Below the pieces are notes generated by a model that worked only from the letters and a program-made list of their open reading frames with translations, was not told the DNA's origin and ran no database searches. A stretch of DNA of 51,518 bases, taken from Chryseolinea sp. Lineage in GTDB: Bacteria; Bacteroidota; Bacteroidia; Cytophagales; Cyclobacteriaceae. Location of the stretch: contig JAICGJ010000016.1 of the NCBI GenBank assembly GCA_025923195.1, forward strand, positions 1 through 51,518, read 5' to 3'. Below are positions 35,837 to 44,761 of this stretch, piece by piece. A program made the translations under genes and the position numbers. The stretch's first letter is position 1; each line of letters opens with the position of its first letter.

Positions 35837-36559
35837 TCAGGCCATGTGACGTTTGGTTAATGAAAGCTCCGACAGAAGGAGACCTATGAGCGTAATAGAA
35901 ATGAAATAAATCAGATCTCGCGTGTCTAGCACACCCCGCGAGATGCTTTCAAAATGCGTATTTAAGTTAAGGTAATCGAAGACTTGCCCAGCCCAGCCTG
36001 GAACTTGTTGCGCAAGGAGTCCAAATATGATATGGAAGAATAAACCCGTAAACATCGCTGCCAGGAATGCGACGATCTGATTGGTAGTGGTGCTGCTGGC
36101 ATATAATCCTACGCTGGTATACATCGCGCTCATGAGGATCAGTCCAAGATAACCGCAAATAACTTGTCCGGTATCTATATTTCCTATGGACGAAACCGTG
36201 ATAACGTAAGGAAGCGTAAAAGCGAGTGCGATCGCTACGAGCAAAAGTGTCGATAAGAATTTTCCCACCACAATTTGCCGGTCGCTTACAGCCTTGGTCA
36301 AAAGCAGTTCGATTGTCCCTGTTTTTTTTTCTTCTGCCAGCAAGCGCATGGTCAGTGCGGGGATGAAGAAAAAGAGCGTCCAGTAGGCGACGTTGAAAAA
36401 GGATTCCAGGCTAGCCTGGCCGGTGTAAAAGACATCCGAACCCAACAGCCATGTAAAGAATCCGCTGAATCCAAGGAACAATACGAGCATGATGTACGCT
36501 ATAAGCGAGTCAAAAAAAGAGGCGAGTTCTCGTTTCGTTATCGTCCAGATTGCGTGCAT
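35837..36559 (-). CDS. gldF: GldF-like ABC-2 permease
   Basis: A 240-aa integral membrane protein with six predicted spans. It starts MHAIWTITKRELASFFDS and has the ABC-2 motif FIPALTMRLLAEEKKTGTIE followed by LLLTKAVSDRQIVVGKFLS, as in GldF. It pairs with the ATPase just upstream (three-base gap). Confidence 0.92.
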   Translation of the reverse strand: MHAIWTITKRELASFFDSLIAYIMLVLFLGFSGFFTWLLGSDVFYTGQASLESFFNVAYWTLFFFIPALTMRLLAEEKKTGTIELLLTKAVSDRQIVVGKFLSTLLLVAIALAFTLPYVITVSSIGNIDTGQVICGYLGLILMSAMYTSVGLYASSTTTNQIVAFLAAMFTGLFFHIIFGLLAQQVPGWAGQVFDYLNLNTHFESISRGVLDTRDLIYFISITLIGLLLSELSLTKRHMA

Positions 36560-36562
36560 AGA

Positions 36563-37492
36563 TCAATTCATGGTTAAATTCCGGAAAATGTCTTCCAGGC
36601 GTGTTTCGACCGGTATCATTTCAGTCAGCACCCAGCCTTTTTCAACGCAGAGGTGGAAGATCTCACGTTTAGCCGACTGACCGATCTTGCTTTGTATCTC
36701 AAACCGGTTGCTGTTGAGGTCGATCGCTGAGACCTGTTCTACGGAGGGCAATTTGTTTAAAGCCTGAAGTATATCAGTACCGTTGCTATCTTCAATTCTT
36801 GCCTTGATGAGTTCGCGTCCGCTGGCTTGCTTCCGAAGGGTTTCGGCAGTGCCGTCGGCCACGATTTTTCCCTTATTAATGATCAGTATTCTGTCACACG
36901 TGGCTTCCACTTCGGGAAGGATATGCGTACTCAGAATAACGGTCTTTGCCTTTCCTAATTCGCGGATAAGCTGGCGGATCTCGACAATCTGATTTGGATC
37001 CAAGCCTGTTGTTGGTTCATCCAGTATCAAAATTTCGGGATCATGGATCATTGCCTGCGCGAGTCCTACCCGTTGCCTGTATCCTTTTGAAAGTTCACCG
37101 ATCTTTTTATGCTTCTCCGCATTCAAACCGCATACACTGATCATGGTACGAATTCGGCCACTTATCTTTTCTTTTTCAACACCCTGGAGTACCGCACAGA
37201 ATTCCAGATAGTCGATTACTGGCATGTCATGATAAAGAGGATTATTTTCAGGCAGATAGCCAATATGTTTTTTTAGATCTGGGCCTTGTTCCCGGATGGA
37301 CTGATCATTTATAAAGACGTCGCCCTCGCCAATCCCCAGGTAGCCGGTAATCATTTTCATAGAAGTACTTTTACCAGCGCCATTAGGGCCTAGAAACCCA
37401 AGGATCTCTCCCGTTTTTACTTCGAAGGATATTTTATCAACGGCCGTTTGCGGACCGTACCGTTTTGACAGGTTTTCGATGCGGATGTTCAT
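36563..37492 (-). CDS. gldA: GldA-like ABC transporter ATP-binding protein
   Basis: A 309-aa ATPase with Walker A GFLGPNGAGKST near 34-44, the Q-loop region LPENNPLYHDMPV, signature LSKGYRQRVGLAQA, and Walker B ILILDEPTTGLDP. A C-terminal ~80-residue extension (RELIKARIEDSNG, ...) is typical of the GldA/CcmA group. It drives the GldF-type permease and heads the four-gene operon. Confidence 0.93.
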   Translation of the reverse strand: MNIRIENLSKRYGPQTAVDKISFEVKTGEILGFLGPNGAGKSTSMKMITGYLGIGEGDVFINDQSIREQGPDLKKHIGYLPENNPLYHDMPVIDYLEFCAVLQGVEKEKISGRIRTMISVCGLNAEKHKKIGELSKGYRQRVGLAQAMIHDPEILILDEPTTGLDPNQIVEIRQLIRELGKAKTVILSTHILPEVEATCDRILIINKGKIVADGTAETLRKQASGRELIKARIEDSNGTDILQALNKLPSVEQVSAIDLNSNRFEIQSKIGQSAKREIFHLCVEKGWVLTEMIPVETRLEDIFRNLTMN

Positions 37493-37695
37493 GGTTCAGT
37501 CAGAACTTATTCTTAGCCTTTAGGTGCGTGGCTTTGCGGATCCATTACACGGTCCCCGCAAGCGACAGCAAAATAAAATTTCCTACTTTAAAAAAGCAAA
37601 TCCTGGGAATCACAACGTGACGGCCATGCTATTGACCCACCATACATTGTGCTCCCGGTCCTGCTTTTATTCAGATAATAGACAAGCCAGAATTA

Positions 37696-37890
37696 CTAGT
37701 TCTGTCCACGCTGCGTGGCGGATTCAGCCAGCATGGCCTGGAGACCTTTCGACCTGATCCAGCTATTTAGATCGCCTACTTCGGAGCTATCCAGGGTGCG
37801 TTTTGCCTTTTGATATTCTTTCGCAAACAATGCAGGATTAAAACTTACTCTATCCAGTATCGTCTTGTAATAGTCTAGGAATGTTGGCAT
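37696..37890 (-). CDS. Small protein of unknown function
   Basis: A 64-aa soluble, helical protein, MPTFLDYYKTILDRVSF followed by FAKEYQKAKRTLDSSEVGDL and WIRSKGL. Ordered helices and good composition suggest a real gene. It has a clear ATG at 37890 and is not overlapped by a larger gene. No function can be assigned. Confidence 0.6.
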   Translation of the reverse strand: MPTFLDYYKTILDRVSFNPALFAKEYQKAKRTLDSSEVGDLNSWIRSKGLQAMLAESATQRGQN

Positions 37891-37934
37891 GGTCTAACAA
37901 TCTTTTGTTATTATGAATAAATTGATGAGCATTC

Positions 37935-38127
37935 GGGCTGACTAAGAAGTCTATCTTTAGTTTCTCCCTTAAATTCTTATTTGGAGCACCTTTGTGGTCT
38001 CTTTGTGTCTTCGCGACTTGGTGGCACTGTGCGCCTTAGTTTGCCACTGAGCCACCAGGACACAAAGGAAGCACGAAGGAGACATAAGTTTGGTCGTAGT
38101 TTTTAGAATAAACTTTTTAGTCAGCCC
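37935..38127. repeat. 193-bp imperfect palindromic element, MITE- or REP-like
   Basis: Both ends carry the same inverted sequence: GGGCTGACTAAGAAGT at 37935-37950 and, on the other strand from 38127, GGGCTGACTAAAAAGT. Inside are further inverted arms: CCTTTGTGGTCTC...TTTGTGTC...TTGGTGGC facing GCCACCAGGACACAAAGG...CGAAGG. The transcript would fold into a long hairpin. It encodes no protein and lies between the small ORF and the hsp20 terminator. Confidence 0.7.
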
Positions 38128-38140
38128 ATAATGCGTTCCA

Positions 38141-38171
38141 AAAAAAAGGCAGGTCGGGCAACAGCCCGACT
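38141..38171 (-). terminator. Rho-independent terminator of hsp20
   Basis: On the minus strand GTCGGGC-TGTT-GCCCGAC forms a perfect 7-bp GC-rich stem with a 4-base loop, followed shortly by a seven-base T run. It begins about six bases after the hsp20 stop codon. Confidence 0.88.
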
Positions 38172-38175
38172 GATA

Positions 38176-38634
38176 TTAGGAAACTGTAATTTGACGAGCC
38201 GGCTTAATTTTGGCCTCTTCTCTTTTTGGTACGGTCACATACAGGATTCCGTCTGAGTATTTGGCGGAGATTTTTCCGCCTTCAACTTTGGCTTCTGGAA
38301 GCGAAAAGCTCCTTTGGAAAGCCTGATAGCTGAATTCTCTCCGGGTGTATTGGCCGTTCCGGTCCTTTTCTTCCTGGGTATCTTCCTTTCGAGAAGAAAT
38401 GGTTAAAACATTGTTGTCCAGTTCCACTTTAAAGTCATCGCGCTTCATACCCGGGGCCGCAACTTCGATCATGAAATCGTCATTGCTCTCCTTTACATTT
38501 ACTGCAGGGAGCGAAGCTCCGGCTGACCTCCAGTTTGCCAGCGAAGAATCAAACCAGTCATCGGTGAAGAAATCATTTAACAAAGACGGAATGGACGAAA
38601 ATGAGTTTCCGTTGGTTCTAACTAAACTTTTCAT
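38176..38634 (-). CDS. Hsp20/alpha-crystallin small heat-shock protein
   Basis: A 152-aa protein with an N-terminal Phe/Trp-rich region and an alpha-crystallin domain (~42-145): PAVNVKESNDDFMIEVAAPG, FKVELDNNVLTISSRKED, REFSYQAFQRSFSLPE, and the closing AKYSDGILYVTVPK. The C-terminal IKPARQITV includes an I-x-I/V-type tail. It is an ATP-independent chaperone in the cytoplasm. A strong ribosome-binding site precedes it. Confidence 0.96.
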   Translation of the reverse strand: MKSLVRTNGNSFSSIPSLLNDFFTDDWFDSSLANWRSAGASLPAVNVKESNDDFMIEVAAPGMKRDDFKVELDNNVLTISSRKEDTQEEKDRNGQYTRREFSYQAFQRSFSLPEAKVEGGKISAKYSDGILYVTVPKREEAKIKPARQITVS

Positions 38635-38640
38635 AGTGAT

Positions 38641-38647
38641 CCTCCTT
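38641..38647 (-). promoter_or_regulatory. Strong Shine-Dalgarno of hsp20
   Basis: On the minus strand AAGGAGG is followed by six bases and the ATG at 38634. Such a near-perfect anti-16S match is unusual among the genes of this window and supports high translation under stress. Confidence 0.7.
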
Positions 38648-38690
38648 TCTAATTTTTGTTAAACATATGTTGATTGATTTAAGCCTTTCC

Positions 38691-38720
38691 ATTTCTCTAT
38701 AAATCATTTTTCTATAAATC
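38691..38720. repeat. Two tandem 15-bp repeats upstream of hsp20
   Basis: ATTTCTCTATAAATC (38691-38705) is followed directly by ATTTTTCTATAAATC (38706-38720), with one mismatch. They span the stop of the lipoprotein gene and the hsp20 leader. They could be regulator sites or a duplication. Confidence 0.45.
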
Positions 38721-39287
38721 TTTTGACTCATCGCGTTTTCCTCTGGTGCTTTGGTCGCGATAGAATTTGTTTTTAATGGAATCCATTCTGCCCATCATAT
38801 CCCTGAAGTACGAATCGTTCAGTTCATACCTTTTCAGAAAGAAGTCGTCATGAAAGAAGTCGGGATATCTTAGGGAACGGTTAAAGAACAGCGAATCAAA
38901 CTCCCTTCCAAAAAATGAGGTTTCGCCAAGGTTAAAGTGCCTGTCAAAACTTCTCATGAGGCTATCCATCTGGCTGGTATCACCCCGTACATTAGAATAA
39001 AAAGATGTATACGTTGAATCGAAACCGATAACATTGCCTTTGTCGTCGTAGTGTTTATTCACCTGAATATTGACCTTGGGTTTATTCAGACTGTCTTTGG
39101 AAATCGAGGCAGTTTCTTTTTTTGATTCCGTAGAGTCCTGCCCATTGGTACTTTTGTGGCATGACGAAATAATCATTGTTAAGCCTACCAGTAGCCATAT
39201 TGGTCTAAATGGGAGCAAGAATTTCCTGGAATCGGAAGCGGTCTTCTGCCTGGCAGAAAGACCACTTAGTTCTGTCACTGCTTTCAT
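38712..39287 (-). CDS. Predicted lipoprotein upstream of hsp20
   Basis: A 191-aa protein with a long basic N-region, a hydrophobic span and lipobox ISSC (Cys near 43). The mature part is polar and rich in Phe and charged residues: a KxxVNIQVNKHYDDKGNVIG segment and then many DSL/DSF elements and FFxxDF motifs near 115-165. No family is recognised. It is 77 bases upstream of hsp20 and could be co-transcribed with it as an envelope-stress pair. Confidence 0.7.
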   Translation of the reverse strand: MKAVTELSGLSARQKTASDSRKFLLPFRPIWLLVGLTMIISSCHKSTNGQDSTESKKETASISKDSLNKPKVNIQVNKHYDDKGNVIGFDSTYTSFYSNVRGDTSQMDSLMRSFDRHFNLGETSFFGREFDSLFFNRSLRYPDFFHDDFFLKRYELNDSYFRDMMGRMDSIKNKFYRDQSTRGKRDESKDL

Positions 39288-39713
39288 GGTCTTTAGGATT
39301 ATTGCAAAAGCACACTAGATATTACAAGAACTGTGCAAATCGCTGTTGTTTGGCATAAGAATATTATATGCAAGTCTGAAACTGACATTTTTATCCACAG
39401 ATAATGTCAGGTCGTCGCAACAACAGGAAAAAATTTCAGTTCGTTGTCAGTAAAGGGAATATTTAATTAAAGATTTTAGTATAGGAGTGTCAACCTTGTT
39501 CCCCAAAATATCAAATGGATAATTCGATAGAATGATTTTTGTGCGCTCACGGCATTGAACCTGAAAATCTGATCAGGATTCAAATTCCACCCTACTGCAA
39601 GTTTTGTCTTAACTGTTCTTCTTCGCGGGCGCCAATGACAATATTTCAAAATTCCCCGATAGGTTCTTGTAATCTCATGACGTATTATTCTGGACACTAT
39701 CCTTCGTTTCATT
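39288..39713. other. Intergenic stretch with no supported gene
   Basis: Apart from a 78-codon minus-strand frame (39476-39712) that is basic, unlike its neighbours in composition and lacks any motif, I see nothing here. It carries the promoter of the lipoprotein gene next to 39287. Confidence 0.4.
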
Positions 39714-39745
39714 AAAAAAGCCCTGGGACTATCCGGGGCTTTTTA
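39714..39745 (-). terminator. Rho-independent terminator of the SRPBCC gene
   Basis: AAAAAGCCC(c)GG on one arm pairs with CC(a)GGGCTTTTT on the other around an ATAGT-type loop, ending in a T-run on the minus strand, about 20 bases after the stop at 39765. The symmetric A and T runs could make it work in both directions. Confidence 0.85.
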
Positions 39746-39764
39746 ACAATCGCACTAAATGCAC

Positions 39765-40214
39765 CTAATTAGACTCACACATTTCTTTGAGTTTGGCCAG
39801 CGCATTAGGCCACCCTTCTTCAAACATGCTTGCCCAGGATGGAGGCGTTTTGATTTCAATGGTTAGCTCTGTCTTTCCGTTTTTCTCGGCGAATGTGTAG
39901 CGTTCGGTTGTACCAATCCAACCCTTTGCAACATCACTTTCGCGATCCTCACTTCCATCTGCATTAATGACCGCTACATGTTCTGCCAATATGTTATCAT
40001 AAGGCTTCTGCTCAACAAGCTTAGCCGAAGTCCCCCCCTGTCCGGGCGAGACAAATCTAAGCTCTTCGCCTTTAGCCCAAGTCCCTTCATAATAAGAACC
40101 CGGCCAACTTACGTTTACCCATTGCTTGTATGTTTCCGGGTTCAGCATTGTGTCCCAAACTTTTTTCTTGTCTGCAGCGATTTGCGTTTTAAATTCCAAC
40201 CGTTTCATATTCAT
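39765..40214 (-). CDS. SRPBCC/AHSA1-like lipid-binding-fold protein
   Basis: A 149-aa protein beginning KRLEFKTQIAADKKKVWDTM and LNPETYKQWV, then WAKGEELRFVSPGQGG, YTFAEKNGKTELTIEI and a C-terminal helix with GWPNALAKLKEMCES. This is the Activator-of-Hsp90-homology/SRPBCC helix-grip fold. The ligand is unknown. It is a single gene with its own terminator. Confidence 0.92.
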   Translation of the reverse strand: MNMKRLEFKTQIAADKKKVWDTMLNPETYKQWVNVSWPGSYYEGTWAKGEELRFVSPGQGGTSAKLVEQKPYDNILAEHVAVINADGSEDRESDVAKGWIGTTERYTFAEKNGKTELTIEIKTPPSWASMFEEGWPNALAKLKEMCESN

Positions 40215-40375
40215 TATTTTGGTGATTGATTTGTTTTTTTTGACACTACAAAGATGCAGGTCAAAATTTTCCCTGACGTTGTATAAATACGACTCTTTAA
40301 GAGGGCAAATGCGACAAATTTAAATAGCTCAACTGCTATTTAATGTCTTCTTCAACTGAACTTAGCACTAACTCA

Positions 40376-42829
40376 TTATTCATCTTTGAGGGTATCTACA
40401 GGATTCGCGAGCGCCGTGCGCAATGTATGATGCCCAATGGTAAGGAATACGATAAATAGCATGGCTATCAACGGCAGAACAAAGATCCACCACGACATTT
40501 GTGTATGGTAGGCATAGTTATCAAGCCATTTGGAAATTGCATACCAGACGATAGGCGCAGAAATAGCTCCGGCAAGAAATATCATAATTCCAAAGTCTTT
40601 TGACAACATGATGAATAAGTTCCTGACAGATGCACCTAACACCTTTCGAATCCCTATTTCTTTGGTTCGTTGTGAAGTAACAATCGAAGAAAGGCCATAA
40701 AGGCCCATGCACGCTATGACAATGGAAAGAACGGTGAATAAAGTCAATGTAAGACTGAATTTTTGATCTGCCTGGTATTGTTGGTTAAAAAACTCATCAA
40801 GAAAAAAGTAATTGAAAGGCTGGTCCGGAAAATGGCTTGCCCACTGTTTCTTTACGAAAGCAATTTGATCGCTAAGAGATGTGACATCACTCAGCTTAAT
40901 CGAAAGGTAACGCAGTGGCGCCCAATTGATCTGGTAAACCACAGGTAAATTTTTTTCCTTGAACGACGTCGCACGAAAATCCACCACACCAATGATGTTC
41001 GCTTTCCTAAGGTTAGGCTCGCGGCCAAAAGTAACTTCGAAGTTAATAGCGTCGTCCGCTTTTTCAAAACCCAGCAAGTCCAAGGCTTCCTTATTAATAA
41101 CAATGGCTGATTCATCAGTAGTCATGTCGTTAGAAAAATTCCGGCCGGCTAAAACCTTGACATTGAATAACGGTATAAACTCATAATCGATGCGGCTGTA
41201 ATATAGTGATAGCAGTTCTTCACTATTCTTTATGTTTCTGAAAGTAGGAAAGAGTGACAAATGCTCTTTTCCTGGTATATCGTAAGATGCTGTAACGCCT
41301 GCGATCTTTGGATTGGAAATAAGTTTGTTTTTCAGGACCTGCAATGATTTTGTAAACACTGAATCGGAGCCGGGTGGACCAAACTTGACGAATGTTTCCA
41401 CCACCAACGTCTGACTGATATCAAGGCCTAGCTCGCGCGTTTTCATAAATCGGATCTGCTTTTGAATCATCAATGAACCTGTGATCATGAAGATAGCCAG
41501 TACAAATTGGAATGTAACCATTGACCTTCTAAGTGTCACTGGAAAACGGTTCTGACTCAATACTATTTTTCCCTTTAGTGCATTCGCGACATTGCAGGAG
41601 GAAATTATGAAAGCAGGATAAAAGCCCGATGCAAGGCTACCAAAAGTGACCGTCATTGCCAGTACAATCCAGGACCTATCGTCAACCAGCGTTGTTGACA
41701 AATTGAGACTCTCGATGTATGGAGTATTGGTTAACAGGAAAACCAAGAGCGCTGCGGATATTACGGCCGCGCTGGTGATCATTAAGGATTCGATCATAAA
41801 CTGGGCAGCAAGTTGCCCGCGGGTTGAGCCAACGATCTTTCTGACTCCTATTTCCTTGACACGCTCGATGGCCTTTGCGGAGGAGAGATTTATATAGTTA
41901 ATGTAGGCTATTAACAAAATGAACAAGGACAAGACCTTCAGGATTCCAACAACCACTGCATTTCCATTGGTATCTGCTTCGCCTTGTAAATGTGAATGCA
42001 AATGAATGTCAGTCAACGGTTGCAAAAAGAATTTCGATTCGCCGATTCGATTTGTTTTCTTTCCGAGATATTTAGCCGTAAACGTTGTCCAGTTACCCTC
42101 AACATGCTCTGCAGTTGTGCCGGGCGTTAGCAGGATATACGTGAAAAATCCGTCCCAATGCCAATTGTTCGCGTCACCTCCTGACGCTTGGTCTGATACG
42201 CTCTCCCAGGAGAATAGAAAATCCCCTTTAAGATGCGAATTCTCGGGAAAGTCCTCATATACTCCCACGATTTTAAAGTCGCCACTGTAGGAATGATGAA
42301 TGATTTTGTCAAGGGGTGAATCGTTGCCAAAGTACTTTTTCGCCACAGACGAGGAGATCCAGACAGTTTTTGGTTGTAAGGGACCTAACGGCATTTTTCC
42401 CTCCATAACCGCGACGGTAAACACTTTAAAAAAATCACCTTTAACATGATACACCCGCTTTTCATTAAATTTTATTGTCTCTTTGGAGTCCTTATAGTAT
42501 GTCACAACGATTTCCGACTGCTCGCTGATTTTGAATAGAGTTGCATATTCCTCTACGAATGCGTAATCTCTTTTCAACGCTTCTCCTACTGGAATGAAAG
42601 TCTGCGCCCTTTGATATTGAAGCACACCATCCTGATACCGACGATGGGCAACGCGGTAAATACGATCGGATTTTTCATGAAATCGATCATAACTCATCTC
42701 AAGTACGACATATTGGCAAATCAGAATGACGGCAGCCATTGCCACAGCCAATCCTGCAACGTTCACAAAGGAAAAAAGTGTTCTTTTCAGAAGATGCCTG
42801 TATGCAATTTTCAGATAGCTCAACAACAT
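40376..42829 (-). CDS. FtsX/MacB-type ABC transporter permease
   Basis: An 817-aa protein of the Bacteroidota FtsX-type two-domain permease. It has an N-terminal TM (~20-40), a MacB-like periplasmic domain (~45-270), three spans (~290-420), a second N-type TM after RRSMVTFQFVLAIFMITGS, a second periplasmic domain, then three C-terminal spans with ERVKEIGVRKIVGSTRGQL and RTKEIGIRKVLGASVRNL. No ATPase gene is next to it, so it must use one encoded elsewhere. Likely role is export or envelope stress; substrate unknown. Confidence 0.93.
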   Translation of the reverse strand: MLLSYLKIAYRHLLKRTLFSFVNVAGLAVAMAAVILICQYVVLEMSYDRFHEKSDRIYRVAHRRYQDGVLQYQRAQTFIPVGEALKRDYAFVEEYATLFKISEQSEIVVTYYKDSKETIKFNEKRVYHVKGDFFKVFTVAVMEGKMPLGPLQPKTVWISSSVAKKYFGNDSPLDKIIHHSYSGDFKIVGVYEDFPENSHLKGDFLFSWESVSDQASGGDANNWHWDGFFTYILLTPGTTAEHVEGNWTTFTAKYLGKKTNRIGESKFFLQPLTDIHLHSHLQGEADTNGNAVVVGILKVLSLFILLIAYINYINLSSAKAIERVKEIGVRKIVGSTRGQLAAQFMIESLMITSAAVISAALLVFLLTNTPYIESLNLSTTLVDDRSWIVLAMTVTFGSLASGFYPAFIISSCNVANALKGKIVLSQNRFPVTLRRSMVTFQFVLAIFMITGSLMIQKQIRFMKTRELGLDISQTLVVETFVKFGPPGSDSVFTKSLQVLKNKLISNPKIAGVTASYDIPGKEHLSLFPTFRNIKNSEELLSLYYSRIDYEFIPLFNVKVLAGRNFSNDMTTDESAIVINKEALDLLGFEKADDAINFEVTFGREPNLRKANIIGVVDFRATSFKEKNLPVVYQINWAPLRYLSIKLSDVTSLSDQIAFVKKQWASHFPDQPFNYFFLDEFFNQQYQADQKFSLTLTLFTVLSIVIACMGLYGLSSIVTSQRTKEIGIRKVLGASVRNLFIMLSKDFGIMIFLAGAISAPIVWYAISKWLDNYAYHTQMSWWIFVLPLIAMLFIVFLTIGHHTLRTALANPVDTLKDE

Positions 42830-43270
42830 CGGTTCGGGATTAGGCTAAATGACTTATACGAATATAAGTGATCGCACGGAGATTACCGTTGGCACGCCGA
42901 GTCAGTCTTAATGAATCGGGTGGTCTCTGATACTAAGGAAAAGCCTTCCAACTCTACTTGCAGGCACCCAATGAAAACTCGAGATATTTAAGTTTTGCTC
43001 TGTTTAAAGAAATCAAAATCAATTCTCCAGTTAAGGCCATAGCGAGTCGCCTTTTTATAACAACACTTATTTTAGGACAGCTCTCGAATAACTATTACAG
43101 GCCTGAAAAGTGAGGAGATGTGCCGCCGAAATGCTGTAGAACATTTTCCTCGGCCATTCCTCGATGCGCTCTTCTGAGCTCAGGGAATGAATATCGTAGC
43201 GGGGCATGCTTTTTGGCATATTCTAATTAGCCAATTTTGGATAGGGTTGGGGTTAAAGAAAACGAACTGT
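42830..43270. other. Intergenic stretch with no supported gene
   Basis: Between the permease start and the small plus-strand ORF, 441 bp show no coding pattern I trust and no clear terminator or repeat. The permease promoter should lie near 42830-42900. Confidence 0.35.
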
Positions 43271-43471
43271 ATGAAGCGACATAAAGAAAACAAGCATCCA
43301 AAGAAAGAACACGAAGGAGTTGAAACACCGCCACCTCCACAAGTAATGGACCCCTCGGCTCCGCCCGACAATCAACAAAACATTGATAAAGCTGAGGCTG
43401 ATGGCAAGCGTCCTTCTAAAAAGAGCAAAAACAGCAAGAACGAAAAGCTGGCACCGAAAGACGAATTGTAG
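43271..43471 (+). CDS. Possible small Lys/Glu/Pro-rich protein
   Basis: A 66-codon frame from the ATG at 43271 (MKRHKENKHPKKEHEGVE, then a run of prolines and SKKSKNSKNEKLAPKDEL). It is highly charged and likely disordered, with no motif. Small basic disordered proteins of this type do occur in Bacteroidota, but coding is uncertain. A longer frame from 43187 adds a hydrophobic N-terminus. Confidence 0.4.
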   Translation: MKRHKENKHPKKEHEGVETPPPPQVMDPSAPPDNQQNIDKAEADGKRPSKKSKNSKNEKLAPKDEL

Positions 43472-43827
43472 ACCACATCTTATTTGCGATGATTGACCAT
43501 AACATTATACTTCAGATCCTCTATCACAACACGCTGGACAAACAGGTGTATTCATACAGGAACAAAAAAGAATGCAGTGAAAACTCTTCGCTTATTTTCT
43601 TCCCGATCGAGCAGTCTGGATACAACATCAGGCTAAATGCTCTTGATTCGGTGCGTTATATGCAACGCCTCACTGTTTTGTACTCTATGCTTTGGAACTG
43701 CAATTAAATACTGTTTAAGGCAGGGTCTCTGTTAGTCTATCATCAATATTTGAATTGATCTTAAGCAAAAATTGTCGAATGAAGAACGCCAAATGTCCAA
43801 TTACGATTTCTAGGGTTATTTCCCTGT
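43472..43827. other. Intergenic stretch with no supported gene
   Basis: A 72-codon frame (43489-43707) exists, but it has no motif and an atypical composition. Nothing else can be supported before the SDR gene. Confidence 0.3.
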
Positions 43828-44634
43828 TTAGCGAAAAGGTATTGCCGTAACCTTGCTGTTCAATCCCGCAGTCGTGCCTGCTGTTACGTCAATTGTTACG
43901 CCGGTTATTTTCGCAGCCATGTCGGAAGCCAGGAATGTTGCAACGTTTGCGATATCCGCCATCATGGGCAGTTCCTTTAGCATTGTGTCTTCCTCCAGTT
44001 TAGATATAAATCCCTGAACCTCGTCTCCTCCATGAGCCAACGCTTCCTTAAATGGTCGCGAATCCGGTGATCCTGCCGAGCGCATGTTCACGACCCGTAT
44101 CCCATACGGACCTAATTCAGAGGCAAGATTTATTGAAAATCCTTCGATGGCACAACAGGCCGGTCCAAATCCACCCACGTTGGGATATCCGATCCCTCCA
44201 GGAGTGGCGGTCAATGAAAGAATTACCCCCGATTTTTGCTTCATCATGATTCGCGCGCAAGCCGTAGACGTTATAAATTGTGTTTTCATTGCGATACTGA
44301 TAGGCCGTAAGAAATCGTCAAGCAACATTCGTGTCAATGGAACGTCCTGTGTGTCTTGGAGCCCGATAGCATTAAAACATATGTTTATAGAATTACCTCC
44401 TTGAGCAATAGAATTGAGATAATCTTCAACAGCCTCTTTGTCCAGGGCATCAACTTGATGGGCGTCTGCCTTTCCACCGGCGTGATTGACTTCATCTGCG
44501 ACCTGTTGTACCGATGCGATGGTTCTTCCTGAAATGAAAACGCGTGCACCTGCCGACGAAAACGCGCGAGCGACGGCGCCTCCGAGCGATCCACCTGCTC
44601 CAAATATTACAGCACTCTTATTCTTAAGAATCAT
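43828..44634 (-). CDS. SDR-family protein lacking the usual catalytic Tyr/Lys
   Basis: A 268-aa short-chain dehydrogenase fold. The nucleotide loop is GAGGSLG (12-18), close to GxxxGxG but with Ser at the central Gly. Strands NICFNAIG (~84-91) and VILSLTATPGG (~137-147) follow. Where YxxxK is expected, the sequence is FGPACCAIEGF: Phe156 and Cys160 replace Tyr and Lys. The C-terminal VTIDVTAGTTAG is typical. Cofactor binding is probable but classical SDR catalysis is doubtful. Single gene on the minus strand. Confidence 0.88.
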   Translation of the reverse strand: MILKNKSAVIFGAGGSLGGAVARAFSSAGARVFISGRTIASVQQVADEVNHAGGKADAHQVDALDKEAVEDYLNSIAQGGNSINICFNAIGLQDTQDVPLTRMLLDDFLRPISIAMKTQFITSTACARIMMKQKSGVILSLTATPGGIGYPNVGGFGPACCAIEGFSINLASELGPYGIRVVNMRSAGSPDSRPFKEALAHGGDEVQGFISKLEEDTMLKELPMMADIANVATFLASDMAAKITGVTIDVTAGTTAGLNSKVTAIPFR

Positions 44635-44761
44635 AGTTCGCTAAGATAATCCATTGCAAATTAGTAATTGGTCGCCGCGCAAGAGGGTGCTTTTATGCCA
44701 TTCTTAGGGAGAAATGCGACAAAAATAACGAAGCATAGTCTTAAGGTTTTCAAATGCGCGA

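Noticed and set aside
37981-38090. Possible CRISPR-like repeats in the CACAAAG-rich stretch
   Set aside because: The similar words are inverted arms of one palindrome, not regularly spaced direct repeats; no cas genes are present.
39476-39712. 78-codon minus-strand frame
   Set aside because: Very basic, no motif, no ribosome-binding site and lies in a gap before a terminator; probably chance.
43489-43707. 72-codon plus-strand frame
   Set aside because: No motif or convincing composition; coding cannot be supported.
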